Shown: positions 25,705 to 35,791 of the stretch, in pieces
Numbering within the stretch: position 1 is the first letter of the stretch
How the letters are laid out: every line of letters starts with the position of its first letter
DNA from: Pseudanabaena sp.
GTDB lineage: Bacteria > Cyanobacteriota > Cyanobacteriia > Pseudanabaenales > Pseudanabaenaceae
Length of the DNA: 64,000 bases
Assembly (NCBI GenBank): GCA_003249015.1
Contig: QBLS01000001.1
Location: forward strand, 62,001-126,000
Direction: 5' to 3'
Made by a program: the position numbers and the translations under genes
Notes under the pieces: generated by a model
The model's input: only the letters and a program-made list of their open reading frames with translations
What the model was told of the DNA's origin: nothing
Databases searched by the model: none

Positions 25705-25908
25705 TTAAGCTCTGGACTGACGTTCGCGCTCTACGGTCATCAGTTGAGACAAACGATGTTTCGCGTGTTGGAACTGATGGGGCTTCACGGGTTGCCTAGT
25801 AGCCTGTTTAAAACGTAGGTCAAACAGCTCTTTCTTGACAGTCAATATTTGAGCTTGTAGCTCATCGTCAGATAGCTCTCTAGTCTCTTGGACTTTTGGG
25901 AGTGCCAT
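25705..25908 (-). CDS. rpmC: 50S ribosomal protein L29
   Basis: 67 residues from ATG 25908. The reading frame is open for another 32 codons upstream, but these lie inside rplP in another frame and do not resemble L29, so the internal Met ([17 protein letters not shown]) is chosen. The [12 protein letters not shown] motif is typical. Confidence 0.94.
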   Translation of the reverse strand: MALPKVQETRELSDDELQAQILTVKKELFDLRFKQATRQPVKPHQFQHAKHRLSQLMTVERERQSRA

Positions 25909-25912
25909 TTTC

Positions 25913-26326
25913 TTACTCCTTATCGCGAATAACAAATCGGGTTTTAATTGGCATTTTCGCTGCGGCAAGACGAATAGCCTCTCTTGCAGTTTCCTCAGTA
26001 ACACCAGCTACTTCAAACATGATGCGACCAGGCTTAACCACTGATACCCAAAACTCAGGAGCTCCTTTACCAGAACCCATACGGGTTTCAGCAGGACGCA
26101 TGGTTACGGGCTTATCTGGGAAAATACGAATCCAAATCTTGCCACCGCGACGGATATAGCGGTTCATGGCACGACGGGCAGCTTCAATCTGACGGGCAGT
26201 AATCCAAGAAGGCTCTAAAGCCTGCATGGCATAATCACCAAAGTTGATTTCAGCTCCTCTAGTCGCAGGACCCGCCATCCGACCGCGCTGCTGCTTACGA
26301 AATTTTGTACGTTTAGGACTTAACAT
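25913..26326 (-). CDS. rplP: 50S ribosomal protein L16
   Basis: 137 residues. [19 protein letters not shown] start, [14 protein letters not shown]-type centre ([28 protein letters not shown]) and the [27 protein letters not shown] end identify L16. Confidence 0.98.
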   Translation of the reverse strand: MLSPKRTKFRKQQRGRMAGPATRGAEINFGDYAMQALEPSWITARQIEAARRAMNRYIRRGGKIWIRIFPDKPVTMRPAETRMGSGKGAPEFWVSVVKPGRIMFEVAGVTEETAREAIRLAAAKMPIKTRFVIRDKE

Positions 26327-26353
26327 GGTTCAAAACTCAAGGGGGACAGAAGT

Positions 26354-27100
26354 TTATCCTTCAGCGCTAGAACGGTCTTCAAACTGAGGACGACGTTGCT
26401 GGCGACGACGGGGTTGAGCGGCTGGAGCGGGAGCTTCTTCGCCTTCGATGATTTCGCCTTTAAAGATCCAGACCTTAATGCCAATGACACCATAGATAGT
26501 TCTGGAAGTTTTGTAGCTGTAGTCAATGTCAGCACGCAATGTATGCAGAGGAACACGACCTTCACGAACCCATTCGGTTCTGGCAATTTCAGCGCCATTA
26601 AGACGACCGCTGATCTGCACCTTGATGCCTTCAATGCCAGCTCGCTGCGCTCTTTGAATTGCTTGGCGAACAACACGACGGAAGGAAACCCGACGCTCAA
26701 TTTGTTGAGCAATGTATTCAGCGATAAGAGGTGCTTCCGCATCAACTCTAGTTACTTCGGTGACATTGATCCGAACTTGGCTAGTACCTGTCTTTTTCAG
26801 AGAACCATCTTGTTCGAGATACTTAACCAAACCGACACGTAGCTGTTCAATACCAGCGCCGCCACGTCCGACAACAACTCCAGGACGAGCAGTGCGAATC
26901 TCAAGATCAACCTGATCAGCTTTGCGATCAATTAAAATGTCAGCAATACCAGCGTTACTCAAGGTCTTTTCAATGAACTTGCGAATCTTGCTGTCTTCTT
27001 CAGCCAAAACTCCATAGCGATTGACATCAGCGTACCAGCGAGAAAGGTGGGACTTGGTGATGCCGAGGCGTAACCCTGTTGGGTGAATCTTCTGACCCAT
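26354..27100 (-). CDS. rpsC: 30S ribosomal protein S3
   Basis: 248 residues from ATG 27100 ([26 protein letters not shown]). The open frame continues 15 codons upstream into rplV but those residues are not S3-like. KH domain ([14 protein letters not shown]) and C-terminal S3 domain are intact; the C-terminus has an Ala/Pro/Arg/Gln-rich tail. Confidence 0.96.
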   Translation of the reverse strand: MGQKIHPTGLRLGITKSHLSRWYADVNRYGVLAEEDSKIRKFIEKTLSNAGIADILIDRKADQVDLEIRTARPGVVVGRGGAGIEQLRVGLVKYLEQDGSLKKTGTSQVRINVTEVTRVDAEAPLIAEYIAQQIERRVSFRRVVRQAIQRAQRAGIEGIKVQISGRLNGAEIARTEWVREGRVPLHTLRADIDYSYKTSRTIYGVIGIKVWIFKGEIIEGEEAPAPAAQPRRRQQRRPQFEDRSSAEG

Positions 27101-27102
27101 AC

Positions 27103-27459
27103 CTATTCTTCCTCCGATGGTTTGACGGTGATCGTAATGTGGCACGTTGGCTTACGGATTTGGTAAGCACGACCTTGAGCGCGGGGACGGAAGCGCTTGA
27201 GGCTAGGTCCCATGTCAGCAAAGGCTTGGTTAACTACTAAGGATGCGGGATCTAATCCTGCATTATGTTCAGCATTAGCTACAGCGGAACGCAATACTTT
27301 GGTAATTGGTTCGCAGGAGCGATAGGGCATGAACTCAAGAATCATCAATGCTTCGCGGTAGCTGCGACCACGGATTTGGTCTAATACTCGACGCACTTTA
27401 TGGGGCGACATCCGAATATATTTGGCTACGGCAGGAATTTCGTTTTGAGCGAGGATCAT
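27103..27459 (-). CDS. rplV: 50S ribosomal protein L22
   Basis: 118 residues. [26 protein letters not shown] and the loop region [23 protein letters not shown], which lines the exit tunnel, are diagnostic. It ends 2 bases before rpsC. Confidence 0.97.
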   Translation of the reverse strand: MILAQNEIPAVAKYIRMSPHKVRRVLDQIRGRSYREALMILEFMPYRSCEPITKVLRSAVANAEHNAGLDPASLVVNQAFADMGPSLKRFRPRAQGRAYQIRKPTCHITITVKPSEEE

Positions 27460-27477
27460 TTTTAAATACCTGTCTAC

Positions 27478-27756
27478 CTATCTCTTGGCTTTTTTATCGC
27501 TCTTAGCATGACCGCGGAAGGTGCGGGTAGGGGCAAACTCACCGAGTTTGTGTCCTACCATCTGCTCCGTGACATACACAGGAACGTGCTGTTTCCCGTT
27601 ATGACAAGCAATGGTGTGCCCGATCATTTGAGGAAGGATTGTAGAAGCGCGTGACCATGTTTTGATAACTTGCTTTTCGCCTTTAGCGTTGAGCTTTTCA
27701 ATCTTGGTCATTAGGTGATCGGCAACAAAAGGACCTTTTTTCAGCGATCGCGTCAT
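27478..27756 (-). CDS. rpsS: 30S ribosomal protein S19
   Basis: 92 residues. [20 protein letters not shown] and [26 protein letters not shown] are nearly invariant S19 signatures. Confidence 0.98.
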   Translation of the reverse strand: MTRSLKKGPFVADHLMTKIEKLNAKGEKQVIKTWSRASTILPQMIGHTIACHNGKQHVPVYVTEQMVGHKLGEFAPTRTFRGHAKSDKKAKR

Positions 27757-27820
27757 AATTTTTATTCTCTAAATAAGTCTTTGCGCTAAGCGGCTGCAAA
27801 GCTGGCGCTTAGCAAAAAAA

Positions 27821-28687
27821 TTAAGCGTTACGTCCGCCCTTACCGCGCTTTGAGGACTTGCGACGGCGACGAACAATCAAGGCATCACTAAGTTTGCCCT
27901 TCTTGCGAGTCTTGTAACCCAAAGTTGGTTTACCCCAAGGAGTAACAGGTCCACTGCGACCAATGGGGGCGCAACCTTCACCACCACCATGGGGGTGATC
28001 GACGGGGTTCATGACCATACCACGGACCTTAGGACGACGGTTCAACCAACGGCTACGACCAGCTTTACCAAGACTGGTGTTGCTGTGATCGAGGTTGCCA
28101 ACTTGTCCAATAGTTGCGAAACAATCTTTGCGAATCAAACGAACTTCGCTAGAAGGTAGCTTGAGGGTAACGAAATCACCTTCTTTAGCAGCAATTTGAG
28201 CACCAGCACCAGCTGATCGCACAATTTGTCCACCCTTTCCAGGAACGAGTTCCACGTTGTGAACAATCGTACCTAGAGGAATATTTACCAATGGCATTGC
28301 GTTACCGATTTCAAAAGGTACATTGGTTGTACCTGCTTGAATCTTGTTGCCAACAGCGATTCCTTTAGGAGCGAGGATATATCTCTTTTCGCCATCTTCA
28401 TATTGCAATAGAGCAATGCGAGAGGTGCGGTTGGGATCGTACTCGATTGCGATTACTTCAGCGATGATGTCACGCTTGTTGCGCTTGAAATCGATAATCC
28501 GATAGAGGCGCTTGTGACCGCCGCCACGTCTACGGCTAGTAATTACACCACGGTTGTTACGTCCACGCTTGCGATGGACATGGGTGGTTAAAGACTTTTC
28601 GGGTTCTGATTTGGTGATTTCCGCAAAGTCTGAGACAACGGTTTGCCTAGTACTTGCGGTATACGGTTTGTAAGCACGAACGCCCAT
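27821..28687 (-). CDS. rplB: 50S ribosomal protein L2
   Basis: 288 residues. [17 protein letters not shown] and the peptidyl-transferase-proximal motif [24 protein letters not shown] are intact, including the conserved His. Confidence 0.98.
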   Translation of the reverse strand: MGVRAYKPYTASTRQTVVSDFAEITKSEPEKSLTTHVHRKRGRNNRGVITSRRRGGGHKRLYRIIDFKRNKRDIIAEVIAIEYDPNRTSRIALLQYEDGEKRYILAPKGIAVGNKIQAGTTNVPFEIGNAMPLVNIPLGTIVHNVELVPGKGGQIVRSAGAGAQIAAKEGDFVTLKLPSSEVRLIRKDCFATIGQVGNLDHSNTSLGKAGRSRWLNRRPKVRGMVMNPVDHPHGGGEGCAPIGRSGPVTPWGKPTLGYKTRKKGKLSDALIVRRRRKSSKRGKGGRNA

Positions 28688-28769
28688 AATTGTCTGGTTT
28701 TGTTAAAGAACAGTTCTCTGGTTTTGTTTTCCTTTACAAAAATAACTATTAGATATTTTTATAAAGCGG

Positions 28770-29084
28770 TTACACATCTGGGAACAAATCGATTTTGCTG
28801 CCTTCAGCGAGGGTGACGATCGCTCTTTTGATTTGAGCGCGTTTGCCTGCAAACTTACCGATCCGACGCGCCTGAGCGGGTGGGTTATGGGTGTTTACTT
28901 TTTTGACTTTGACAGAGAAAAGGCTCTCGATCGCAGCTTTGATTTCAGGCTTGGAGGCATCATGGAAAACATCAAAGGTATATTTGTTGTCTTCTAGTTG
29001 CCGAGTTGCCTTTTCGTTGAGCAGGGGGCGACGAATGATGTCAGGCAAACGGCGTGCGTCAAATTCAGTGGGTATTTTAGCCAT
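28770..29084 (-). CDS. rplW: 50S ribosomal protein L23
   Basis: 104 residues; sits at the tunnel exit and contacts SRP and trigger factor. [54 protein letters not shown] is typical L23. Confidence 0.97.
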   Translation of the reverse strand: MAKIPTEFDARRLPDIIRRPLLNEKATRQLEDNKYTFDVFHDASKPEIKAAIESLFSVKVKKVNTHNPPAQARRIGKFAGKRAQIKRAIVTLAEGSKIDLFPDV

Positions 29085-29113
29085 GGTGTTTTTTCTTAGT
29101 ACTTACGACTCCC

Positions 29114-29788
29114 TTATTCCGAGTCTTCTACTGTAGTTACGATCTCGGTTGCCAGTTTTGCATCGCCACCATATACTTCATGAATTTTGGCGATCGCAGA
29201 ACGAGTTGCCACAATTTTTTCGGAATTTAGGATGTCGAACATATTGAGTTGATCAGCCGCAATCAGTTGCAAGTTTTGAATATTGCGTGCTGATAGAACA
29301 ATATTGTCTTCCTTGCGATCGGTGATGATCAAAGTCTTTTTGCCAACCGTTACTCCCCAACGCTCAAGAGCTTGGCAGAGTTCCTTTGTCTTAGGCTGGG
29401 CAAGGTTTACGGCAAAATCTTCAACAATGATCAAATCGGCTGTACGACCAATGAATGCGGTACGAAGAGCCAAGCGACGCTCCTTACGATTCATTTTGGT
29501 TTCGTAATCTCTAGGCTTAGGACCAAAAATTGCTCCACCACCACGAGTTAGGGGAGATCTCGTTGAACCCTGACGAGCGCGACCAGTACCTTTCTGTCTG
29601 AAAGGCTTGCGTCCACCGCCACGAACTTCAGAGCGAGTCTTGCTGCTGGCTGTGCCTTGACGGGCATTGGCTAACTGTCTGACGAGGGCGCGATGAACTA
29701 AACCCTTTGCGCTTGCTTCTTTGGCAACGCGCAACTCTAGGCTTACTTCACCAACTTCATTCCCTGTCCAATCTATTACTGTAGGCAT
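29114..29788 (-). CDS. rplD: 50S ribosomal protein L4
   Basis: 224 residues. The tunnel loop [47 protein letters not shown] is diagnostic. In other bacteria L4 also represses its own operon; nothing here shows that directly. Confidence 0.97.
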   Translation of the reverse strand: MPTVIDWTGNEVGEVSLELRVAKEASAKGLVHRALVRQLANARQGTASSKTRSEVRGGGRKPFRQKGTGRARQGSTRSPLTRGGGAIFGPKPRDYETKMNRKERRLALRTAFIGRTADLIIVEDFAVNLAQPKTKELCQALERWGVTVGKKTLIITDRKEDNIVLSARNIQNLQLIAADQLNMFDILNSEKIVATRSAIAKIHEVYGGDAKLATEIVTTVEDSE

Positions 29789-29829
29789 AACTTATACTCT
29801 CTCGATCTCACGAACAAACTACTTAGTCC

Positions 29830-30471
29830 TTATTTCGCCTTACCGATGATTACGGTAGGAATAACGTTAAGCAATGCGCCAGGCTTACCAGGGACTGCTC
29901 CTTTGATTAGCAACACATTGTTCGCTGCATCGACTTTGACTACAGTTAATTTCTTTACGGTGATTTGTTTACCGCCAAGACGACCAGCCATCCGCTTACC
30001 AGGGTAAACACGACCAGGGGTTGTACCTGCTCCAGTCGAACCAGGCTGTCTGTGGTTTTTAGAACCGTGAGCCATCGGACCGCGACCAAAGTTGTGGCGC
30101 TTTTGATAACCAGCGAAACCTTTACCAATACTAGTTCCAATCACATCAACAATGTCACCATCTTTGAACTGGCTCACATCTAAGGTTTGACCGATGGTGT
30201 AATCACTGACGTTATCAAGACGATATTCGCAAAGATGCTTAACGGGTTCGGAACCCGAAGCTTTTAAATGTCCAAGCTCTGGCTTAGTTAGCAACTTCTC
30301 GCGAGTTTTACCATATCCAACTTGAATAGCTTTGTAGCCTTCTTTGGTATCAGTTTTTACTTGCGTAATTGTGCATGGTCCAGCGTGAACAACAGTCACA
30401 GGGATGACATTGCCATCCGAATCGAAAACTTGGGTCATCCCAAGTTTGGTGCCGAGAATTCCGACAGTCAT
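29830..30471 (-). CDS. rplC: 50S ribosomal protein L3
   Basis: 213 residues. First gene of this S10-type operon, as is normal for cyanobacteria where rpsJ lies with the str operon. [69 protein letters not shown] and the C-terminal ALLNVIPTV are characteristic. Confidence 0.98.
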   Translation of the reverse strand: MTVGILGTKLGMTQVFDSDGNVIPVTVVHAGPCTITQVKTDTKEGYKAIQVGYGKTREKLLTKPELGHLKASGSEPVKHLCEYRLDNVSDYTIGQTLDVSQFKDGDIVDVIGTSIGKGFAGYQKRHNFGRGPMAHGSKNHRQPGSTGAGTTPGRVYPGKRMAGRLGGKQITVKKLTVVKVDAANNVLLIKGAVPGKPGALLNVIPTVIIGKAK

Positions 30472-30531
30472 TAAAATTAGCTCCGCTTGCTTGTGGCTGC
30501 ATTTTTATGCAATCAGCGATTTGAATTTGGA

Positions 30532-30560
30532 GGTGGAGTGGCGCTTCGCGCCACTCCACC
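30532..30560. repeat. GGCGC-core palindrome upstream of rplC
   Basis: 13-bp perfect arms GGTGGAGTGGCGC with a TTC loop, flanked by weaker complementary sequence (CAGCGATTTG / TAAATCACTG). It lies about 60-90 bases 5' of rplC, so it may be part of the leader. Confidence 0.72.
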
Positions 30561-30986
30561 GTGCATTTCTAAATCACTGAATTTTTGACAGGCTCAAAAG
30601 AGATCGGTTTCGATCTTGTTGTAAGCAATATAGTTTTTGAAGGCTGTTTGAAGGACTTCGAGACGACTTACATAAAGATGTCTAGCCAGATTGCTAGACG
30701 TGGGAAACACAATCTCTTGGGTTGGTTGTTACAGGGTTTGGAAGTATCGAAATATCACCAAAAATTCTGTACCAATACGTGACTCAGACTTGAGGGAACA
30801 AACAATAGCTTATTTCCTTAGTTTCTGTTTTTAGCCACGGTTAACAACTATAAACCTGTACAACATATTTTGTCTATAGTTTTTTAAATATATTTGAAAA
30901 AGTTAGAAATAATGTTTGCTGTAGTTGCTTGTGGCGATCGCGGTAAAGCAATTTTCCACCATAATTCCTTTCCACCCCAACAATGC

Positions 30987-31006
30987 ACCTCAAGTAACCT
31001 CAAGTA
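30987..31006. repeat. 10-bp tandem repeat ACCTCAAGTA x2
   Basis: Two direct copies, one helical turn apart, 200 bases upstream of the phytochrome gene. It could be a regulator site; there is no further evidence. Confidence 0.5.
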
Positions 31007-31206
31007 ATTAGGCGCTTACGCAACTTCACAACTCACTCCCAGTTATTGAATGGCAGGGAAATATATGAATATTTAGATCAAATAAACTGAATAAATAGTG
31101 GGATACAACTAAATGATTATCAATCTGCTTATCTAGACTGCTCATGTCTAGTCAAAATAGATTTGTGGGAAAGATTTAGTAAATAAAAATTATTCAAATA
31201 TTCAAG

Positions 31207-33990
31207 ATGCAAACATTGCAATCTACACAGTATTCTGAGGGTTCTAAATGGAATGGTGAGAAAAGCTGCGATCGCGAACTCATTCACCTGTTAGGTCATA
31301 TTCAATCGCATGGAATTTTGATTTCTATTAAGGAAGTAGACTTAGAAATCGTGCAGATTAGTGAAAACACAATTGACTTTTTCAATGTTCCTGCAAGTGA
31401 ATTTATTAATCAACCTTTAAGCACTCTATTTCCACAATCACAGATTGATATTCTCACCTCTTTCCTTTCGCACAAGGATTTAGAAATATTTAATCCAACT
31501 AAGCTGACTGTGCAGATTCAGGAAAAGATGTATGAGTTTCAAGGGATAATCCATCGCTCTAATAGACTGCTAGTTTTAGAATTGGAACCATTATCTGTGG
31601 ATACAGATTCCCATTTAGGCTTTTACCAGCTTACAAAATCTGCGGCTGTGAATATCAGAAAAGCTGAGAATTTTCTAGAGATGTCTAGCTTGTTGGCTCA
31701 GGAAGTTCGCAAAATCACTAAGCTTGATCGCGTCATGATTTATCGATTTGAGCAAGATGATAGTGGTGTGGTCATCGCTGAGTCTAAGCATGAGGATGCG
31801 ACATCGTTTTTAGGATTACATTTCCCTGCGGCAGATATTCCTGTGCTTTCAAGAGAACTTTACTATAAAAATTGGCTGCGCCATATTGTTGATGTTAATT
31901 CTCCGCCCGTTCCCATCATCCCGATTAATAATCCTCTGACTCAAGAACCAATCGATTTAAGCTTCAGCACCCTAAGAAGTGTTGCGCCAGTTCATATCAA
32001 ATATTTACAAAAGATGGGCGTTGCCGCTTCTTTTAGTATCTCTTTGATTAATGATGGCAAGTTGTGGGGATTGATTGCTTGTCATCACCTTTCTCCTCGC
32101 TATATTGATTATGAAATTAGAAAAGCTTGTGAATTTTTAGGGCAAATCATGTCTGTTGAGATTGTTCATAGGCATGAACAAGAGCTTAAAAAGGCTCAAG
32201 AGAAAATCAAGATCGTTCAAGCTAGACTGAAACAAAATATTCTCAAGTCTGAACTCGCAATCGAACAGACCTTTTCCCAAGATGGAGAGAGTCTGTTGGA
32301 ATTGGTCAATGCTCAAGGCGTAGTTATTTGTTTGGGAGATCATATTTCCGAGATCGGTCAATGTCCAGCTTCAGGATGCCTTAGCCCATTAATTTCATGG
32401 CTAAAAAATAAACCTCAAGATATTTTCTATACAGACTACTTGAGTCAGGCATATCCTGAAGCGATCGCGATTAAAGACATCGCTAGCGGTATATTAGCTA
32501 TTTCTATTTCACTGAATTACATCTCTTATCATATTATTTGGTTTCGCAGTGAGTTGATTCAAACAGTTGATTGGGCTGGCGATCCCAGCAAATTAGGGCT
32601 TGATCTAGAACTAGATCTTGATAGCGAACTGTCTCCACAGCGATCGTTTGAGACATGGAAAGAACTGGTTAACGCTAGATCTTTACCTTGGGGTGAAGTC
32701 GAAATTCAGGCAGCTCTGGAACTAAGAGGTACGCTCATGTTGGCAGCTCTGGAGTTTTCACAACAAAATTTAAAGCAAGAAGCGGAACGCTCAGAGGTAG
32801 CTAATAAAGCAAAAAGTGCTTTTTTGGCGAGAATGAGTCATGAATTGAGAACTCCACTCAATGCAATTTTGGGATGTACGCAACTAATGTCTTCTGACGA
32901 ATCGAAAGTGAATGGATTTTTAGAATACGTCAACATTATCATCTACAGTAGCGAACATCTACTCAACTTAATTGACGATATTTTAGAAGTTTCTAAAATC
33001 GAAGCTGGTAAAATTTTCCTTGAAGAGAATGAATTTGATCTGCACATATTCTTGAATAATATTCAGGAAATGATGCAAATTAGAACTAATGCTAAAAACT
33101 TACAGTTGCTTTTTGCCCTTCATCCCAGCGTTCCTCAATGCATCAAATGTGACGAGCGCAAACTCCGTCAGATACTATTAAATCTGCTAGGCAATGCCAT
33201 CAAGTTTACTGATAAGGGCTATGTTTTTTGTCGGGTTTCACTGGGAAAAGCAAGTCTAAGTTCATCAAAAGTTATCATTCATTTTGAGATAGAAGATACA
33301 GGAAGAGGCATTGCTCCAGAAGAAATTGGCAATTTATTTGAGGCTTTTGTGCAGACTGCCTCAGGGAAAGAGTCTCAGGTTGGCACGGGCTTAGGGCTAT
33401 TCATTAGTCAGCAGTTCGCACAGTTTATGGGTGGATTTATTACTGCAACTAGTAGTTTAGATAAAGGTTCTCTTTTTCAGTTTGACATTGAAGTTGAACA
33501 GTTATCAAGCTTAACTAATCCAGAAGTTTTGGTGAGTGAGGAAATTGATATTCAGCAAGATGCGATCGCAGAAGTAGAAAGTAAACAAACCGATTCTATT
33601 ACTAATCCTAGTTCTGAGTCTTTACAAATTCTATTAGTAGAAGATAACTCATTTAATCAGATGATTGCCTTGCGCTTTTTAGAAAGGCTGGGATATCAAG
33701 CAGACTGTGCTACTAATGGATTAGAAGTGCTGCAAGCATTAGAACATAAATCTTATGATTTAATTTTAATGGATATTCAGATGCCCGTGATGGACGGATT
33801 AGAAGCTTCTCGACAAATTCGACTACTTGAGAAAGCTTCATCTTCGGGCAAAAAAGTCAAAATTGTGGCGATGACAGCCAATGTAATGTCCGATGATCGT
33901 GAGAAATGTATCCTAGCTGGAATGGACGATTTTATTTGTAAACCAGTAAGAATAGATAATCTTGCTTCACTTTTAAATCAGTTTAGTTAG
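31207..33990 (+). CDS. Bacteriophytochrome hybrid histidine kinase (PAS-GAF-PHY-HisKA-HATPase-REC)
   Basis: A 927-residue red/far-red light sensor kinase. The N-terminal PAS segment has Cys21 in SCDRELIHLLGHIQSHG, the biliverdin-attachment position of bacteriophytochromes. The GAF domain has FPAADIPVLSRELYYKNWLR and LRSVAPVHIKYLQKMGVAASFSISL, with Val where cyanobacterial Cph1-type proteins have the chromophore Cys, so biliverdin is the expected pigment. The PHY domain ends in the tongue motif SPQRSFETWKE. Then a coiled linker, HisKA (SHELRTPLNAILG), HATPase (NLLGNAIKFTDKG; GTGLGLFISQQF) and a C-terminal receiver with the phospho-Asp in LILMDIQMPVMDG. No separate response regulator lies beside it. 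Confidence 0.92.
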   Translation: MQTLQSTQYSEGSKWNGEKSCDRELIHLLGHIQSHGILISIKEVDLEIVQISENTIDFFNVPASEFINQPLSTLFPQSQIDILTSFLSHKDLEIFNPTKLTVQIQEKMYEFQGIIHRSNRLLVLELEPLSVDTDSHLGFYQLTKSAAVNIRKAENFLEMSSLLAQEVRKITKLDRVMIYRFEQDDSGVVIAESKHEDATSFLGLHFPAADIPVLSRELYYKNWLRHIVDVNSPPVPIIPINNPLTQEPIDLSFSTLRSVAPVHIKYLQKMGVAASFSISLINDGKLWGLIACHHLSPRYIDYEIRKACEFLGQIMSVEIVHRHEQELKKAQEKIKIVQARLKQNILKSELAIEQTFSQDGESLLELVNAQGVVICLGDHISEIGQCPASGCLSPLISWLKNKPQDIFYTDYLSQAYPEAIAIKDIASGILAISISLNYISYHIIWFRSELIQTVDWAGDPSKLGLDLELDLDSELSPQRSFETWKELVNARSLPWGEVEIQAALELRGTLMLAALEFSQQNLKQEAERSEVANKAKSAFLARMSHELRTPLNAILGCTQLMSSDESKVNGFLEYVNIIIYSSEHLLNLIDDILEVSKIEAGKIFLEENEFDLHIFLNNIQEMMQIRTNAKNLQLLFALHPSVPQCIKCDERKLRQILLNLLGNAIKFTDKGYVFCRVSLGKASLSSSKVIIHFEIEDTGRGIAPEEIGNLFEAFVQTASGKESQVGTGLGLFISQQFAQFMGGFITATSSLDKGSLFQFDIEVEQLSSLTNPEVLVSEEIDIQQDAIAEVESKQTDSITNPSSESLQILLVEDNSFNQMIALRFLERLGYQADCATNGLEVLQALEHKSYDLILMDIQMPVMDGLEASRQIRLLEKASSSGKKVKIVAMTANVMSDDREKCILAGMDDFICKPVRIDNLASLLNQFS

Positions 33991-34043
33991 CCCCGCCCAC
34001 AAGTCAGATGGCGGCGCAATGTTCTACCATCTAACTTGTGGGG
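33991..34043. terminator. Palindrome between the phytochrome and cupin genes
   Basis: Arms CCCCGCCCACAAGTCAGATGG pair, with two mismatches, with CCATCTAACTTGTGGGG around a GCGGCGCAATGTTCTA loop. Starts one base after the phytochrome stop; convergent genes, so it likely terminates both. Confidence 0.65.
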
Positions 34044-34049
34044 TTCAAT

Positions 34050-34478
34050 TTACTTTTTTTCGTGTCTTGCGTAATCATCTTGAAAACGAATAATGTCGTC
34101 TTCGCCTAAGTACTCGCCATTTTGTACTTCGATCAGGATGAGAGGAATGACTCCTGGATTCTCTAGACGGTGAGGCGTGCATTTAGGCACATAGGTTGAC
34201 TGATTAGTACTCAACATCGTCTCTTTGTCACCGCAAGTCACCTTAGCAGTGCCTGAAACAACAATCCAATGTTCGCTACGGTGGTGGTGCATTTGTAAGC
34301 TGAGACGATGCCCTGATTTCACCTCAATACGCTTAATCTTGTAACCACGACCTTCTTCTAAAGTTGTAAAGGTTCCCCAAGGACGCTCTACAGTGGGACC
34401 ATGATGACCATGAATGGATTCTCCATTCAAACTTGCTATGCTGGCGATCGCTGAAGGAGCTTCTTGTACTGGTGACAT
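34050..34478 (-). CDS. Mannose-6-phosphate isomerase type II-like cupin
   Basis: 142 residues, equal to the C-terminal isomerase domain of bifunctional ManC/AlgA proteins without the guanylyltransferase part. Motifs: VERPWGTFTTLEEGRGYKIKRIEVKSGHRLSLQMHHHRSEHWIVVSGTA (metal-binding cupin motif 1 with HHHRSEHW) and TYVPKCTPHRLENPGVIPLILIEVQNGEYLGEDDIIRFQDDY (motif 2). The expected reaction is fructose-6-phosphate to mannose-6-phosphate for GDP-mannose and polysaccharides. Confidence 0.9.
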   Translation of the reverse strand: MSPVQEAPSAIASIASLNGESIHGHHGPTVERPWGTFTTLEEGRGYKIKRIEVKSGHRLSLQMHHHRSEHWIVVSGTAKVTCGDKETMLSTNQSTYVPKCTPHRLENPGVIPLILIEVQNGEYLGEDDIIRFQDDYARHEKK

Positions 34479-34798
34479 AAGTGCTGTTCTAGAAAGCTGG
34501 TTGCTCTATAGAATAGCACCAACCCCAAAAAGAGATCTAAAATATTTATAAAGCAATGGTGCTTTTCAAGATATAACTGTAGTCATTCTTGTTAGGACAT
34601 AAACCCAAGAAGATGAGTGGCGGCGCGAAGCGCCGCCACTCATCTTCTTGGGTAGTGACTACAGCTATAAGAGCACCGCTAATTTTTCATGCAGAAGAGG
34701 GTCGCAGTAAATTCCTCAGAACTTAGTAGATTAACTGCCCAAATCTGGGAACTTTATGAATTATGATCTTTGACGTATATTTTCAGTAGTCTCAAACA
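34479..34798. other. Intergenic region with nested palindrome
   Basis: 320 bases between divergent genes. The only structure I see is the nested inverted repeat at 34572-34670. Confidence 0.5.
34572..34670. repeat. Nested palindrome: 23-bp GCGCCGCC hairpin inside a second inverted repeat
   Basis: The inner hairpin (34604-34652) has perfect arms beginning CCCAAGAAGATGAGTGGCGG and a GAA loop. The outer arms ATAACTGTAGTCATT (about 34572-34587) and AGTGACTACAGCTAT (about 34656-34670) are also complementary with two mismatches. Confidence 0.78.
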
Positions 34799-35791
34799 AT
34801 GCTTATCTCGACCAGACGAATCCGAGGCATAAACTTAGCTTCTTCTGTCCCCACTCAGGAAAGGTCAGTTTATCTGAAGTATTTGGCTGGAAGAATATTG
34901 ACTCAAAGGTTCTTGGAGCAGTTTTTTGTCTTAGCGACAACAAGTTTGGTGGCGAATCTATGGCTTCTTACCCCAATTTCACCTTACCAAACTCCACAGT
35001 CACAGGTTGCTAAAGCTCAGGGTAGCTTTCAGATTAGGACTAATCAATGGGTAAGAGTGGATAATGTGACTGGGAATGTTGTGTATCGCAGTCCTAATAA
35101 TCGGTTAACTCGAACCGCGCGAGTAGGCGATCGCCTTCAAAATGCCAACGATGAGATTTCGGTGGGGACAGGTAGCTCAGCCACTCTGAGTGTCGATACA
35201 GGAGTCGGTACGATTTATGTGGCTGAGAACACAACTATCAGAGTTAATTCATTTCGGATCGCAGCTGACAATGGCAGGATCACTAACTTGCTAATTCCCC
35301 GTGGCAAAGCAAGATTGCAGATCCGCAGGTTTACCAATCGCGGCTCTCAACTAAACATTAGAACCCCATCGGGAATCAGTGGTGTACGCGGTACAGAATT
35401 TGTGGTGATTGCTAGACTAAACGGTAACACCGTACTAACTACCCTAGAAGGAAATGTGGCAAGCTCTGCTCAAAACCGCACCGAAATGGTCAGATCTGGG
35501 TTTCAAAATCTTACAGTTTTAGGGCAGCCCCCATCTAAACCTGTACCGATTCAAGATGATCCAAGTTTCAGATATGTAATTGAAAAACAGTCCTCAATTG
35601 CAGGGCGTTCAATTTCTTTGATAGGTTACACAAATCCTTTTAATACTGTTAAGGTAGATGGATTAGAGCAGTCTCTAGACCGCAATGGTAAATTTTTACT
35701 ACAGTTACCCGCACCTTCAAACCTCAGAGTGAATGTTCAGGTGGAAACACCTCAGGGCAAAGTACAGAACTATGAGATTCCCATTCTCTAA
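34799..35791 (+). CDS. FecR-domain protein, membrane-anchored
   Basis: 330 residues. One N-terminal membrane segment or signal anchor (about 45-63, FFVLATTSLVANLWLLTPI), then a FecR-type domain: EISVGTGSSATLSVDTGVGTIYVAENTTIRV, a basic LIPRGKARLQIRRFTNRGSQLNIRTPSGISGVRGTEFVV and LEGNVASSAQ. The last ~80 residues form a small beta-rich domain (GYTNPFNTVKVDGLEQSLDRNGKFLLQLP). In cyanobacteria such proteins commonly pair with CHASE2 proteins, and here the next gene overlaps this one. No iron-uptake genes are nearby, so the name does not imply an iron role. Confidence 0.82.
   Translation: MLISTRRIRGINLASSVPTQERSVYLKYLAGRILTQRFLEQFFVLATTSLVANLWLLTPISPYQTPQSQVAKAQGSFQIRTNQWVRVDNVTGNVVYRSPNNRLTRTARVGDRLQNANDEISVGTGSSATLSVDTGVGTIYVAENTTIRVNSFRIAADNGRITNLLIPRGKARLQIRRFTNRGSQLNIRTPSGISGVRGTEFVVIARLNGNTVLTTLEGNVASSAQNRTEMVRSGFQNLTVLGQPPSKPVPIQDDPSFRYVIEKQSSIAGRSISLIGYTNPFNTVKVDGLEQSLDRNGKFLLQLPAPSNLRVNVQVETPQGKVQNYEIPIL

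Larger units (their letters stand above)
30472..31206. other. Divergent intergenic region between the S10 operon and the phytochrome gene
   Basis: 735 bases with no convincing gene. It must hold the ribosomal operon promoter (minus strand) and the phytochrome promoter (plus strand), but I could not single out either. It contains a GC-rich palindrome at 30532-30560 and a 10-bp tandem repeat at 30987-31006. Confidence 0.55.

Noticed and set aside
26320-26745. Second minus-strand frame of 141 codons inside rpsC
   Set aside because: Out-of-frame shadow of the S3 gene.
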